DNA of 55,178 nt from Bacteroides sp. (GCA_014802265.1 JAAVCP010000020.1:1039-56216), one strand, 5' to 3'; shown: positions 1-7,678, numbered from the stretch's first letter. Made by a program: numbers and translations. The notes: generated from the letters alone by a model not told the origin.

Positions 1-1011
1 AATACGATGGTTCCGATATATACTCCATTATTGCTTGCCGATGATGCTATAATTACACTGATGCAATCCAATCAGATTCTTATTGAAAATGATGAAGGTG
101 TCATCACTGCCGGTATGTCTGGTTCCTTAGAGGGAAAGAAAATTCGTATTTGGGCTGGTTCGACCACTCCTGACAATGCTCCTTTTAGAGTTGATGTCAA
201 TGGAAATCTTATAGCGTCAAAAGCAGACATCACCGGTACCATCAATGCCACGTCCGGTAAGATAGCCGGCTTTAATATATCCGGAACATCCCTTACCAAT
301 GGCCCAGATTTTTCCAATGATGCCTGTATCATATTTCGCAATGATACGCATAAGACCTTTGCTGGAATAGGCGGTAATATCCTCCCGGCTACGTCAGGGA
401 ACAGGGCGGTCGCTCGTTTTGAAAATGAGGATTCCAATAACTTTTGGGGTCTGGGTCGAAACATTGCAATGCTCCTATCTGCAAAAAATGCAGATATAAA
501 CCATGCGTTTTTAGGAACGGGCAATGGCAATCTTGATGGTTGGATAGGTGGGTATCATTATAGTAAATATACACTTAATGATGCCAATACTGTTTATAGC
601 GGTTATCTTAAAATAGCAGAAAACAACAAATGGATTGTATATGCTATCGGTAAAGGGTCGGGAATTACATTGCCTACTTTAAGTGATGTAAGAAGAGCAT
701 TAGGAATAGGCAATTCAACAGCATTTTGTGTAGAATTTACTATCATAGCCGATGTCTTGACACAAAATAACTTCTATGTTTATGGTAGGACACAGAAGAA
801 AATCAACGTCAATGGTTCTGAGCAGACACCTTATTATACTGGGGAATATCCCACTGTGGTGAATCAGAATGGGGCGCGTGTCGATTCATGGGAAATGGGT
901 GCCGGTGATACTATCACATATCTACTCATCTATGACCCTAACAAAACAGGTTCACTTGATTCCACCTATTCACTTATGTATTCTGCGAGAATAATAAATT
1001 ATCAGCAATAG
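1..1011 (+). CDS. Prophage tail / receptor-binding protein, C-terminal part (5' end outside window)
   Basis: The reading frame is open from the first base of the window; the first methionine is at base 7, but it is followed directly by mid-protein-like sequence and has no signal or leader, so the gene probably begins upstream. The part seen is about 335 residues. Residues 50-100 read VDVNGNLIASKADITGTINA and on through GKIAGFNISG, a beta-rich pattern common in tail-tip and tail-fibre proteins of Bacteroides phages, where a repeated layer of generated structure leads into a receptor-binding tip. The C-terminal 130 residues are rich in aromatic and polar residues, as in receptor-binding domains. 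The next gene starts 2 nt after the stop. Exact family not recognised; assignment rests on composition and neighbours. Confidence 0.6.
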   Translation, partial: NTMVPIYTPLLLADDAIITLMQSNQILIENDEGVITAGMSGSLEGKKIRIWAGSTTPDNAPFRVDVNGNLIASKADITGTINATSGKIAGFNISGTSLTNGPDFSNDACIIFRNDTHKTFAGIGGNILPATSGNRAVARFENEDSNNFWGLGRNIAMLLSAKNADINHAFLGTGNGNLDGWIGGYHYSKYTLNDANTVYSGYLKIAENNKWIVYAIGKGSGITLPTLSDVRRALGIGNSTAFCVEFTIIADVLTQNNFYVYGRTQKKINVNGSEQTPYYTGEYPTVVNQNGARVDSWEMGAGDTITYLLIYDPNKTGSLDSTYSLMYSARIINYQQ

Positions 1012-1013
1012 TT

Positions 1014-1298
1014 ATGACAATAGACTTTTCAAGAATTGAGATTTTCACAGATGTTGCCCATCAGAACTGTTCCATCTGTGACCTGCGTCAGCAATTTGCC
1101 GACGTAATCTATAATGTCGGGTCAGGTATAGAGGCTTTATCGCTCGCTATGAAGATATACAATTCCGATGGCCCGGTTGAATACAACGAAAGGGAAGTGC
1201 GACTTATCGACACTTATACGATGAAATGTTGCAGTCCTGCGTTCATAGAAGCAATGAACCGTATTCTGGGTCATGAAGCGAAAATAGCAGAAGCGTGA
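1014..1298 (+). CDS. Small prophage protein of unknown function
   Basis: A 94-residue protein beginning 2 nt after the tail gene, so probably translated with it. It has no signal peptide or membrane segment. It contains four cysteines (NCSIC near residue 19 and KCC near 72), an amphipathic helical middle and a charged stretch EYNEREVRLIDTYT. I do not recognise a domain. A hairpin with a T-run follows the stop, so it is likely the last gene of this tail transcript. Confidence 0.6.
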   Translation: MTIDFSRIEIFTDVAHQNCSICDLRQQFADVIYNVGSGIEALSLAMKIYNSDGPVEYNEREVRLIDTYTMKCCSPAFIEAMNRILGHEAKIAEA

Positions 1299-1303
1299 CT
1301 GAT

Positions 1304-1337
1304 AAATCCCATCTAACATAGTTTAGGTGGGATTTTT
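1304..1337 (+). terminator. Intrinsic terminator after the tail genes
   Basis: Arms AAATCCCATC and GGTGGGATTT (one G-T pair) around a 12-nt loop, followed by further T residues. It lies 5 nt after the stop of the 94-residue gene and separates the tail transcript from the holin-spanin group. Confidence 0.7.
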
Positions 1338-1465
1338 ACGACTATTAGGTAAAGTCGTAGATTGCCGGGGTTTAAAGTTCCTCATTAAGAAGAATGTAGA
1401 TATTTTTGAATGTCTTCTTATTGTGGGATGACATCTTGTAAAAACTTTTATAATCACGATACATA

Positions 1466-1969
1466 ATGAATGACAATAACCTATTTAGTTCGATATTTGC
1501 TGTGTTGGGTGCTTCCATCACATCCTTTTATACGCATCTTGCCCCGTGGCTATTGTTGGGGATGATTCTTGTTATCGCAGATTTGAGATTTGGCATATTG
1601 GCCGCCAAAAAGCGAGGTGAGAAAATAAGATTCTCACGTGCTATTAGGCGTACAATTAACAAGATGGTCGATTACTTATGCTGGGTCACGCTTGCGGAAG
1701 TTTGCAGTATGACCTTTGAGATAACGATTGGTGCGCCGGTTATCAGTCTGGGTATGCTATTCATCATCTATGGCATTGAGATTAATTCATGTGTCAACAA
1801 TTATCTTGAATATAAAGGCATCAAGAAAAAATTCAACTTTTACAAATTAGTCAGCAAGGAGGAATTGCTTGATGATGTCGTAGAAGAGAAGAAGAAATTA
1901 ACAATCATAGAAGAAACAGAAACCACAAAAGTTTCTTCGCATGATGACAATGATGACAATAAGCAATAA
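1466..1969 (+). CDS. Phage holin-like membrane protein
   Basis: A 167-residue membrane protein with three hydrophobic segments: about residues 8-42 (SIFAVLGAS to MILVIADL), 70-85 and 92-106 (ISLGMLFIIYGIEIN). They are followed by a basic stretch (KGIKKKFNFYKL) and an acidic, lysine-rich soluble tail of about 45 residues. This layout matches the large holin-like proteins annotated in Bacteroides prophages, which permeabilise the inner membrane to start lysis. It sits in a lysis-type group with two small proteins and a spanin-like lipoprotein downstream. No endolysin is visible in this part of the prophage. Holin is an inference from topology and position. Confidence 0.6.
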   Translation: MNDNNLFSSIFAVLGASITSFYTHLAPWLLLGMILVIADLRFGILAAKKRGEKIRFSRAIRRTINKMVDYLCWVTLAEVCSMTFEITIGAPVISLGMLFIIYGIEINSCVNNYLEYKGIKKKFNFYKLVSKEELLDDVVEEKKKLTIIEETETTKVSSHDDNDDNKQ

Positions 1970-1980
1970 GTCACAAGTAA

Positions 1981-2253
1981 ATGGAAAAGCAACTGACATT
2001 CAATAAAGACTCCAACGGACATTATACCACGGAGTTTGTATCAACAGGCAATGCCGCAGTCCAGATATGCAGAACTGCCGGAGCGACTTTAAGGGTTCAG
2101 GCAGCAATAGGCAATCTAACGCCTATATCCATCGTGAAGTTTGGCGAAGACAGTCCAAAAGACCTGATATTTGAAATCGGTATATATGCCGGTGTAAAAG
2201 TATATATCGTTTCACATTCGGAAGTGATAGAGGCAAGAATGATAGAAGAGTAA
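1981..2253 (+). CDS. Small prophage protein of unknown function
   Basis: A 90-residue soluble protein, mostly predicted beta strand, starting 11 nt after the holin-like gene. Its stop codon overlaps the start of the next gene (TAATG), pointing to coupled translation. It resembles small accessory proteins found between tail-fibre and lysis genes in Bacteroides phages (turns such as NGHYTTEFVSTGNAAV), but I recognise no named family. Confidence 0.6.
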   Translation: MEKQLTFNKDSNGHYTTEFVSTGNAAVQICRTAGATLRVQAAIGNLTPISIVKFGEDSPKDLIFEIGIYAGVKVYIVSHSEVIEARMIEE

Positions 2254-3233
2254 TGGAGAGAAGTTCAGTTATAATAACCTTGCTGAAAATTGGGTTGTCT
2301 AATATCAGACTGCCCCAGACATCTCTTGCTTTTCATCAACAGCGAAGTAAGGAAGTCGTAAAACCCAGTTTGAAACAAGAAAACGGATTTGGGTTCCGAC
2401 TTGAAAATGGAAAATCCATCCGACTTGAAAAAGACGGGACTAAGGCTTTTGAAATAAAACCGATGCCTGATGAATCAAAGGATTTGCTTCTTGAAAACAA
2501 CAAGAACAATCTTCTTGAATCCGGCTCAAATATAAAACAAGAAAACAATAATATAAATATGGAAGACAAAGACTTAAAAATAAGTGAGCTTATCCCGGCG
2601 ATACAACTTGATGGTCGTGAAATCATTCCTTTTGCGAAAGATGATGCTAATGGCAGCCTGTTGGTATCATTACTCAAGGCTTTCATCGTTGATGGGCTTG
2701 CTACGCAATCGGCACTGGATGGAAAGCAGAACAGACTGACTGCCGGTTATGGTATAGAGATAACACCCGACAACAAAATCAAGTCCACGCTTGATGTGTC
2801 GCTTTTCAAGATTGTCGATGTCCTTCCAACGTCTGACATAGAAAACAAGATATATCTTGTGCTGGATGATGCAAGCACATCGGACGAGAACTCATATCTT
2901 GAGTATCTCTATGTAAATGGAAAATGGGAATTAGTTGGTAAATACACCGCGACTGTTGACCTGACACCTTATATAAAAAGCAAGGATGCAGAGCAGTTGT
3001 ATGCCAAGAAATCCCAAATTCCCGATGTCAGCGGTTTCATAACTACGACCCAATTCAATCTTCTTTTGGAACGAGTGGCACAGTTGGAGAAAACAATGTC
3101 CACCGCGAATACCAAGCTTGCTACGATTCCGGAAATCCCCGTCAATGACCAATGCGCCTACGCTATGCAGAATGGCCAATGGTCAGAAATCGCTGGTGCT
3201 AATGAAGCTGTCGCTACTATCACAATAGACTAA
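2253..3233 (+). CDS. Prophage tail-fibre / baseplate-like protein
   Basis: A 326-residue protein overlapping the previous stop by one base. Residues 103-160 (MEDKDLKISELIPAIQLDGR and on) look like the usual N-terminus of Bacteroides phage tail proteins, which open with a KISEL block; an ATG is present there at 2559. The 102 residues before it are polar with degenerate repeats (LENGKS, LEKDGT, LLENNK, LLESGS) and could be an added domain or an over-extended start. Residues 185-260 carry the pattern LPTSDIENKIYLVLDD, then LEYLYVNGKWELVG, typical of tail-fibre repeats. A coiled coil follows (LLLERVAQLEKTM). Probably a virion structural protein. Confidence 0.6.
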   Translation: MERSSVIITLLKIGLSNIRLPQTSLAFHQQRSKEVVKPSLKQENGFGFRLENGKSIRLEKDGTKAFEIKPMPDESKDLLLENNKNNLLESGSNIKQENNNINMEDKDLKISELIPAIQLDGREIIPFAKDDANGSLLVSLLKAFIVDGLATQSALDGKQNRLTAGYGIEITPDNKIKSTLDVSLFKIVDVLPTSDIENKIYLVLDDASTSDENSYLEYLYVNGKWELVGKYTATVDLTPYIKSKDAEQLYAKKSQIPDVSGFITTTQFNLLLERVAQLEKTMSTANTKLATIPEIPVNDQCAYAMQNGQWSEIAGANEAVATITID

Positions 3234-3246
3234 TAAATCTTGACGT

Positions 3247-3804
3247 ATGAAATCAACCATTATTTCCATCCTGATGGCAGTTCTCTGCATAGGGTTCAGT
3301 GGATGTCGGAGTCAGCAATTATGCGTTCCGGCAGAAATATCCAAAGTGGATAGCATTTCACAGAAGTCTGAAATCCTTGTGCAGCGCGTTCAGAATCTCA
3401 TAAATGAAATTCGTATATGGGAACAAAGACGGGACAGTATCTCTGCCCGTGATAGTATAGCAGTCAAGGATAGTACGGTGCTATATATAAATGAAGCCGG
3501 GGATGTGGTATCCAAGGAACGATACCGCGACCGGATTCAGAAAAGCGACCGTACAAGTCTATCGGAAAACAATAGGCAGACGGAAATCTCTCGTCAGTAC
3601 ATCGACAGTCTTTTGACAGCACAAAAGAATGAACTGATGGCGATGATGGAAAATTCTCAGCAAGTGCCGATACCGGTTGAACGCAAACTAACGAAATGGG
3701 AACAGCTCAAACAGGAAGTAGGAGGCATTTCTATCGGCATACTTGTGGTTATCGTAGTAATAGCAGTGATATGGCTAATCAAGAAAATAAAGAATCAGAA
3801 ATAA
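3247..3804 (+). CDS. Candidate unimolecular spanin: lipoprotein with C-terminal membrane anchor
   Basis: A 185-residue protein with a lipoprotein signal (lipobox ending GFSGC at residues 16-20), a periplasmic middle of about 130 polar, helix-prone residues, and one C-terminal transmembrane segment (SIGILVVIVVIAVIWLI) ending in the basic tail KKIKNQK. A lipid anchor at one end and a membrane anchor at the other is the layout of unimolecular spanins such as phage T1 gp11, which link outer and inner membranes and fuse them in the last step of lysis. Position supports this: last gene of the prophage, downstream of a holin-like gene. An alternative is a plain membrane-tethered lipoprotein of unknown use. 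Confidence 0.6.
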   Translation: MKSTIISILMAVLCIGFSGCRSQQLCVPAEISKVDSISQKSEILVQRVQNLINEIRIWEQRRDSISARDSIAVKDSTVLYINEAGDVVSKERYRDRIQKSDRTSLSENNRQTEISRQYIDSLLTAQKNELMAMMENSQQVPIPVERKLTKWEQLKQEVGGISIGILVVIVVIAVIWLIKKIKNQK

Positions 3805-3870
3805 TAATAGGCATTTCTCATTTTGGTTTATTTAACATCAGGGTCGTTGGGAAACGCACCTGATAGAAAC

Positions 3871-3901
3871 AAGAAAACGCCCCTAAAAAGGACGTTTTCT
3901 T
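3871..3901. terminator. Hairpin terminator at the prophage end
   Basis: Perfect 9-bp arms AAGAAAACG and CGTTTTCTT around a 13-nt loop, flanked by A and T runs so it could stop transcription from either side. It lies between the spanin-like gene and the 3' end of ssrA, insulating prophage from host transcripts. Confidence 0.65.
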
Positions 3902-3903
3902 CA

Positions 3904-3927
3904 TTTCTGCCCCACTTTCTGCCCCAC
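3904..3927. repeat. Two tandem copies of TTTCTGCCCCAC
   Basis: A 12-bp unit repeated exactly twice, head to tail, 32 bp from the encoded 3' end of ssrA on the prophage side. Short direct repeats beside an attachment core are typical of integrase arm-binding sites; that role is inference from position only. Confidence 0.6.
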
Positions 3928-3958
3928 TATTTTGTAAATAGTTGATTTTCAGTGTAGG

Positions 3959-4361
3959 TGGTGGAGCTGGAGGGGGTTGAACCCTCGTCCAATCACGGAC
4001 CCAATAAGCTTTCTACATGCTTAGTCATTGACTTGATTTTCGTGACATGACAGGCTCACGACCACCAATCATATCCTTATCCTTTTAGTTTCAACCTGCG
4101 GTCAAGGCTCCCACAGATCTATTTCCGAATTTTTCTGCACCATCTTGTCCAAACGTCTCGGAACCGGGCAATGGGATGATGTCTCGTTCCCGTCACTTTG
4201 ACAGGAATAAAGCCAACCTACTATACTTCAGTTTAGGCAGCGAGAGCGTAGTTGTTTCTTTCGCCAATTATAGGTCGATGTGTTGTGATTATAGAGCTTG
4301 CACATCAAAGCTCTGCATGCTTACTTACCGTTTCTACGTGCTGTCAAATCCAGTCAGCCCC
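3959..4361 (-). ncRNA. ssrA: tmRNA (transfer-messenger RNA)
   Basis: The minus strand starts GGGGCTGACTGGATTTGACA and ends with the T arm GGGTTCAACCC and CAGCTCCACCA, so both halves of the tRNA-like domain and an encoded CCA are present. The acceptor stem pairs GGGGCUG with CAGCUCC. The internal reading frame gives the tag GERNNYALAA followed by TAA, close to known Bacteroidota tags ending NYALAA. The RNA rescues ribosomes stalled on broken messages and marks the product for proteolysis. Length is 403 nt. The 3' end faces the prophage, which makes this gene the likely integration site. Confidence 0.95.
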
Positions 4362-4390
4362 GTAAAAAGTCTTTCCTCTGAAAGACTTCA

Positions 4391-4422
4391 CAAAATTACA
4401 AACTTTCCTCAATATGTGCAAA
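4391..4422 (-). promoter_or_regulatory. ssrA promoter (Bacteroidota type)
   Basis: On the minus strand, TTTG (4422-4419) lies 20 nt before TAATTTTG (4398-4391), matching the Bacteroidota -33/-7 consensus. A start about 6 nt further on would leave a leader of about 25 nt before the mature 5' end, to be trimmed by RNase P. The -33 box lies inside the left arm of the 20-bp palindrome. Confidence 0.75.
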
Positions 4423-4462
4423 TATTTTCGCGATTATGGAAAATAATCGCGAAAATATTTGC
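4418..4462. repeat. Perfect 20-bp inverted repeat, 5-nt loop
   Basis: Arms 4418-4437 and 4443-4462 are exact complements with GGAAA between them. The arms are AT-rich with a TTTTCGCGA core. The repeat lies between the stop of the secreted-protein gene (minus) and ssrA, and covers the -33 box of ssrA. It may be the terminator of the upstream gene, an operator, or both; there is no T-run after either arm longer than three bases. Confidence 0.85.
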
Positions 4463-4508
4463 CTCAAAGCGTAAGTTAGAAGAATAATTAGGCAATATTG
4501 ATTAAAAT

Positions 4509-5210
4509 TTATCTTATGAAGCGTAGTATGGAGGAGCTATCCCCTACAGTCAATTTTGCAATATATATCCCCTTGTCAAGAGACGTAATGTTGATGTCTG
4601 CCGCGTCAGTGACATTGATGCGTGTACGAAGCGCGCCTGAAGCAGCATAGATCTCCACAGTTGCTTTCCCCTGGGTCAAAACATGAAGCACTCCATCAGC
4701 ACTCAGATTTATCATGTCATCATACGCTGATAGAGAATGAATTCCGGCAGGAGCTTTCTCCAGATGAATCTTATTGCCTTCCTCTATATCTACCTCAGCG
4801 GTAAAGATATCAAAATATGAACGGAAGGTAATAGTGTAATGACCCGGGGCAATTTCTCCGAAAGTTGATGTCACATCAAATACGCATAGGCAATCACAAA
4901 ATTCTTCATTTCCCTTAAGATTATAAATAAGATGGTTTTCATCTTCAAGTTCAAACCAGCTGTTAAATCCCTCCGGACAGCAATTGGCAATAAAATTTAC
5001 CCACGTGACAGAGAGTATGCCCTCGGTGTAATCTATATCCCAAGCGTCCGCATCATAATCTTCAGAATATGGATCGTCGGAGCGTGTGTTACTGTGGCAA
5101 CCGGAGTCAGTGGTTGACAACGGAGAAATTCGGTTCTCTGTATTTGCAGAAAGTGGAAGGGAAGTTGCCCCAAGCATTGCAAAAGCAATGGTAAGTAAAA
5201 TCTTTTTCAT
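4509..5210 (-). CDS. Secreted protein with C-terminal type IX-like sorting tail
   Basis: I start this at the ATG of MKKILLTIAFAMLGATSLPL, a clear signal peptide; a longer frame upstream adds 18 unsupported residues. The mature protein (about 210 residues) has an acidic stretch (DDPYSEDYDADAWDID), a beta-rich body with CC and CDC cysteine groups (near NCCPEG and FCDCLC), and a last block of about 75 residues ending in TVEIYAASGALRTRI ... LDKGIYIAKLTVGDSSSILR. That ending follows the pattern of type IX secretion sorting domains: beta strands, a GIYI-type motif, and a basic last residue. It is therefore probably exported across the outer membrane and anchored or released. Substrate and role are unknown. 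Confidence 0.75.
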   Translation of the reverse strand: MKKILLTIAFAMLGATSLPLSANTENRISPLSTTDSGCHSNTRSDDPYSEDYDADAWDIDYTEGILSVTWVNFIANCCPEGFNSWFELEDENHLIYNLKGNEEFCDCLCVFDVTSTFGEIAPGHYTITFRSYFDIFTAEVDIEEGNKIHLEKAPAGIHSLSAYDDMINLSADGVLHVLTQGKATVEIYAASGALRTRINVTDAADINITSLDKGIYIAKLTVGDSSSILRFIR

Positions 5211-5422
5211 ACAAAAAACAATTACATGATTCAACAAATCATCCACATTATCATAATAACTCATGGATATTCCTTAAACTCTAATCCACCCGAAATCTTG
5301 CATTATTCGTCTAAAAAAATTATAGAAAAAATAAAATTAAAATAATCTCTGCATTCTTTACAAAAAAATCCAATTTTTATAATCCTGTTTGATAGATAGT
5401 TATAAAAAAGTTTAAAAAAAGT

Positions 5423-5453
5423 TTTGTCAGTATCAAAATAATGTGTAATTTTG
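5423..5453 (+). promoter_or_regulatory. Promoter of the SRP RNA-tRNA-Thr transcript
   Basis: TTTG (5423-5426), a 19-nt spacer and TAATTTTG (5446-5453) match the Bacteroidota consensus exactly. The SRP RNA 5' end lies 6 nt downstream, where a transcript start is expected. Confidence 0.85.
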
Positions 5454-5458
5454 CAGCC

Positions 5459-5553
5459 GGGTGAGTCCTTCACGACTTGCTCCCCGTAAATCCCCCAGGT
5501 CTTGACCGAAGCAAGGGTAGCGGGTTGAGCTGTGCGATGTAGGTCGCTCGCCC
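5459..5553 (+). ncRNA. ffs: Signal recognition particle RNA (4.5S type)
   Basis: A 95-nt RNA whose ends pair (GGGTGAG with CTCGCCC). The apical region CAGGTCTTGACCGAAGCAAG carries the conserved Ffh-binding element: GGT and ACC close a CTTG tetraloop, followed by the GAAGCA asymmetric-loop sequence. It partners with Ffh to bring ribosomes making membrane proteins to FtsY at the membrane. A consensus promoter lies just upstream and a tRNA begins 4 nt downstream, so the two are probably one precursor. Confidence 0.85.
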
Positions 5554-5557
5554 ATTT

Positions 5558-5631
5558 GCCTCTTTAGCTCAGTTGGCCAGAGCACGTGATTTGTAATCTC
5601 GGGGTCGTTGGTTCGAATCCGACAAGAGGCT
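5558..5631 (+). tRNA. tRNA-Thr, anticodon TGT
   Basis: A 74-nt cloverleaf: acceptor GCCTCTT with AAGAGGC, D loop AGCTCAGTTGG, anticodon loop TTTGTAA reading TGT, and T arm GGTTCGAATCC. The discriminator is T and CCA is not encoded. It decodes ACA and, by wobble, related threonine codons. It has no promoter of its own in the 4-nt gap to the SRP RNA. Confidence 0.95.
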
Positions 5632-5683
5632 CAAAATGCTGCTTGCAGCATAGCGTTGAATGTTTTTCATAATTTTGTTTTGG

Positions 5684-5713
5684 CGGCGTGTTTGTGAAAG
5701 CATGCCGTTTTTT
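5684..5713 (+). terminator. Intrinsic terminator after tRNA-Thr
   Basis: Arms CGGCGTG and CATGCCG (one G-T pair) with a 10-nt loop, followed directly by six T residues. It would end the SRP RNA-tRNA transcript. A small perfect inverted repeat (ATGCTG/CAGCAT) lies just after the tRNA. Confidence 0.75.
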
Positions 5714-5804
5714 GTTTTAAGAGTAGTAAGACAACCTAATACCATGCACGATAATCTGTATAATGAACCATAGACTATAAACCATATATGATAAATGGCA
5801 AACT

Positions 5805-6134
5805 ATGTATACTTATAATATAACTTTTGTAATGGGTCCTCAAGAAGAGGAGACATTCATTATTTGGTTGCATCAGGCAGCCTCTGCCAAAGACTCAGAG
5901 CTTAAAGATGCTGAAAATCTACGTCTACAGAAGGTAATCAGAATCGGCGGAGAAAAACCTGATGCCGACCACGGACTCAGTATCGCCCTTCAGGCAGACT
6001 TCACCTCAGAATTGGCAGCTGAGAAATGGGGGGAGATTGTGATTCCCAAACTGACCGGCGCTTTCATGGCGAAATTCGGACCAAATGCCGCCTTCTTCAC
6101 AACTTTGCTTGAAACAACGGCGTTTTATGAATAA
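5805..6134 (+). CDS. DUF4286 family protein
   Basis: A 109-residue soluble protein of the small DUF4286 type seen across Bacteroidota: N-terminal strand [10 protein letters not shown], a central helix, and a C-terminal [16 protein letters not shown] end. No catalytic residues are obvious. Its last 8 bases overlap the start of ruvC, so the two are probably translated together, as in many relatives. Function is unknown; the constant link with ruvC may be one of expression only. Confidence 0.75.
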   Translation: MYTYNITFVMGPQEEETFIIWLHQAASAKDSELKDAENLRLQKVIRIGGEKPDADHGLSIALQADFTSELAAEKWGEIVIPKLTGAFMAKFGPNAAFFTTLLETTAFYE

Positions 6135-6711
6135 GGATATACCTACTGCGCAATATGAGCGTGTAATAATGGGAATCGACCCTGGCACAAACGTAATGGG
6201 ATATGGTGTCTTGGGTATTAATGGGAAAAGACCCGAAGTGGTAGTGATGGGTGTCATCCAGCTTAATAAGCTGGAGAGCCATTATTTGCGCTTGAACCGT
6301 ATTTTCCAAAGGGTCACAGGACTTGTTGACCAATATCTTCCCGACGAGCTGGCGATAGAGGCTCCATTCTGCGGAAAGAATGTCCAGTCAATGCTTAAAC
6401 TTGGGAGGGCTCAGGGAGTGGCAATGGCTGCGGCACTCGCCCGCGATATTCCCATTGCGGAATATGCACCGCTATCAATAAAGCAGTCTGTCACAGGCAA
6501 TGGTGGTGCCTCAAAGGAACAGGTGGCGAATATGCTAAAGTATATCCTTAAAATCCCACAGGAACGTATGCCACATCTGCTCGATGCGACGGATGCATTG
6601 GCAGCCGCCCTGACTCATTTTTATGAGACCGGAAAACCGCAGATGGAAAAGGGTGCCAAATCATGGGCACAGTTTCTTGCCCAGAACCCGGACCGTATAG
6701 TAAAAAGATAA
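6127..6711 (+). CDS. ruvC: Holliday junction resolvase RuvC
   Basis: RuvC cuts four-way DNA junctions at the end of recombinational repair, working with RuvAB. I start it at the ATG at 6127, inside the last codons of DUF4286 in another frame, giving 194 residues, normal for the family. GIDPG (Asp18) is the first acidic motif; [10 protein letters not shown] holds the second (glutamate); the [12 protein letters not shown] block near residue 155 holds the last aspartates. The Q-rich stretch between matches the DNA-binding wedge. A 55-bp gap with a small inverted repeat (TTTATCAC arms) precedes deoC. Confidence 0.95.
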   Translation: MNKDIPTAQYERVIMGIDPGTNVMGYGVLGINGKRPEVVVMGVIQLNKLESHYLRLNRIFQRVTGLVDQYLPDELAIEAPFCGKNVQSMLKLGRAQGVAMAAALARDIPIAEYAPLSIKQSVTGNGGASKEQVANMLKYILKIPQERMPHLLDATDALAAALTHFYETGKPQMEKGAKSWAQFLAQNPDRIVKR

Positions 6712-6766
6712 ATGATAAGTGATAAACGATTAATCATTTATCACTCGTATTTAATAATTAATTAAA

Positions 6767-7645
6767 ATGGACAGATACCGGAAAGCACTCCTCGACAGTA
6801 AGGTGACAACCAATGATGCTGTCGTGGCAGAGGAAGTAAAAAAGATAGTGGAGAAGGCACCCGAATATGCCACTCCAGAAGTGTATAATTTCCTGTTCGG
6901 GTCAATTGACCTTACGACTCTAAGCACGGAAGACAGCGAGAACAGCGTAAAGGCGTTTACACAGCGTGTAAATGACTTTGAGGAGGAATATCCGCAATAT
7001 GAACATGTGGCAGCCATCTGCGTCTACAGTAATTTCGCAGAGGTGGTAAGCTCTACTCTTGAAGTGTCTGGAGTAGACGTAGCCGTAGTGGCTGGTGGCT
7101 TTCCGTCAAGCCAGACTTTTACGGCTGTGAAGGTGGCAGACGTAGCATTGGCAGTTGCAGGAGGTGCAAATGAAGTAGACGTCGTTATGAACCTCGGCTA
7201 TTTCCGCGATGGGAATTACGAGGATCTATGCGACGAGCTCATAGAATTGAAGCACACGGCAAAAAATTCCCTGCTTAAGGTAATCCTCGAGACAGGAGCT
7301 TTAAAGACGGCAGAAGCCATCAGAAACGCATCTGTGCTGGCAATGTGGAGCGATGCTGACTTTATCAAGACATCAACCGGAAAGATTTATCCCGGAGCTT
7401 CACTTGAAGCAGGATGGGTGATGTGTCAATGTATAAAAGAATATTACCAGCAGACCGGGCGTAAAGTAGGATTCAAGGCAGCCGGAGGAATCCGCACTGC
7501 TGAGGAGGCTGGGCAGTATTATGCCTTGGTGAAAGAGGTGTTGGGTGATGAATGGCTAACCCACGACCTGTTCCGCATAGGTGCAAGCAGCCTTGCCAAT
7601 AACCTTCTTTCAGCCATGACCGGCGAGGATAAGAAATTCTTTTAA
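6767..7645 (+). CDS. deoC: Deoxyribose-phosphate aldolase
   Basis: Cleaves 2-deoxyribose 5-phosphate to glyceraldehyde 3-phosphate and acetaldehyde, in deoxynucleoside salvage. The class I aldolase barrel is clear: VDVVMNLGYF near residue 142, KVILETGAL near 170, DFIKTSTGKI near 200 (Schiff-base lysine in the KTSTG motif), GFKAAGGIRT near 230 and RIGASSL near 270. Length 292 is longer than the roughly 220-260 of short forms, with about 60 extra N-terminal residues, as in other Bacteroidota. Convergent with the following lipoprotein gene. Confidence 0.95.
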   Translation: MDRYRKALLDSKVTTNDAVVAEEVKKIVEKAPEYATPEVYNFLFGSIDLTTLSTEDSENSVKAFTQRVNDFEEEYPQYEHVAAICVYSNFAEVVSSTLEVSGVDVAVVAGGFPSSQTFTAVKVADVALAVAGGANEVDVVMNLGYFRDGNYEDLCDELIELKHTAKNSLLKVILETGALKTAEAIRNASVLAMWSDADFIKTSTGKIYPGASLEAGWVMCQCIKEYYQQTGRKVGFKAAGGIRTAEEAGQYYALVKEVLGDEWLTHDLFRIGASSLANNLLSAMTGEDKKFF

Positions 7646-7678
7646 TTGACTTTTATCTGACAGAGAAAATTTAATTTG

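Noticed and set aside
4176..4487. 103-residue plus-strand open frame
   Set aside because: It lies on the opposite strand of ssrA and the palindrome; the RNA explains the sequence.
6712..6766. Inverted and direct repeats of GATAA/TTATC words between ruvC and deoC
   Set aside because: Short, AT-rich and without a T-run; such runs arise easily by chance in this kind of sequence.
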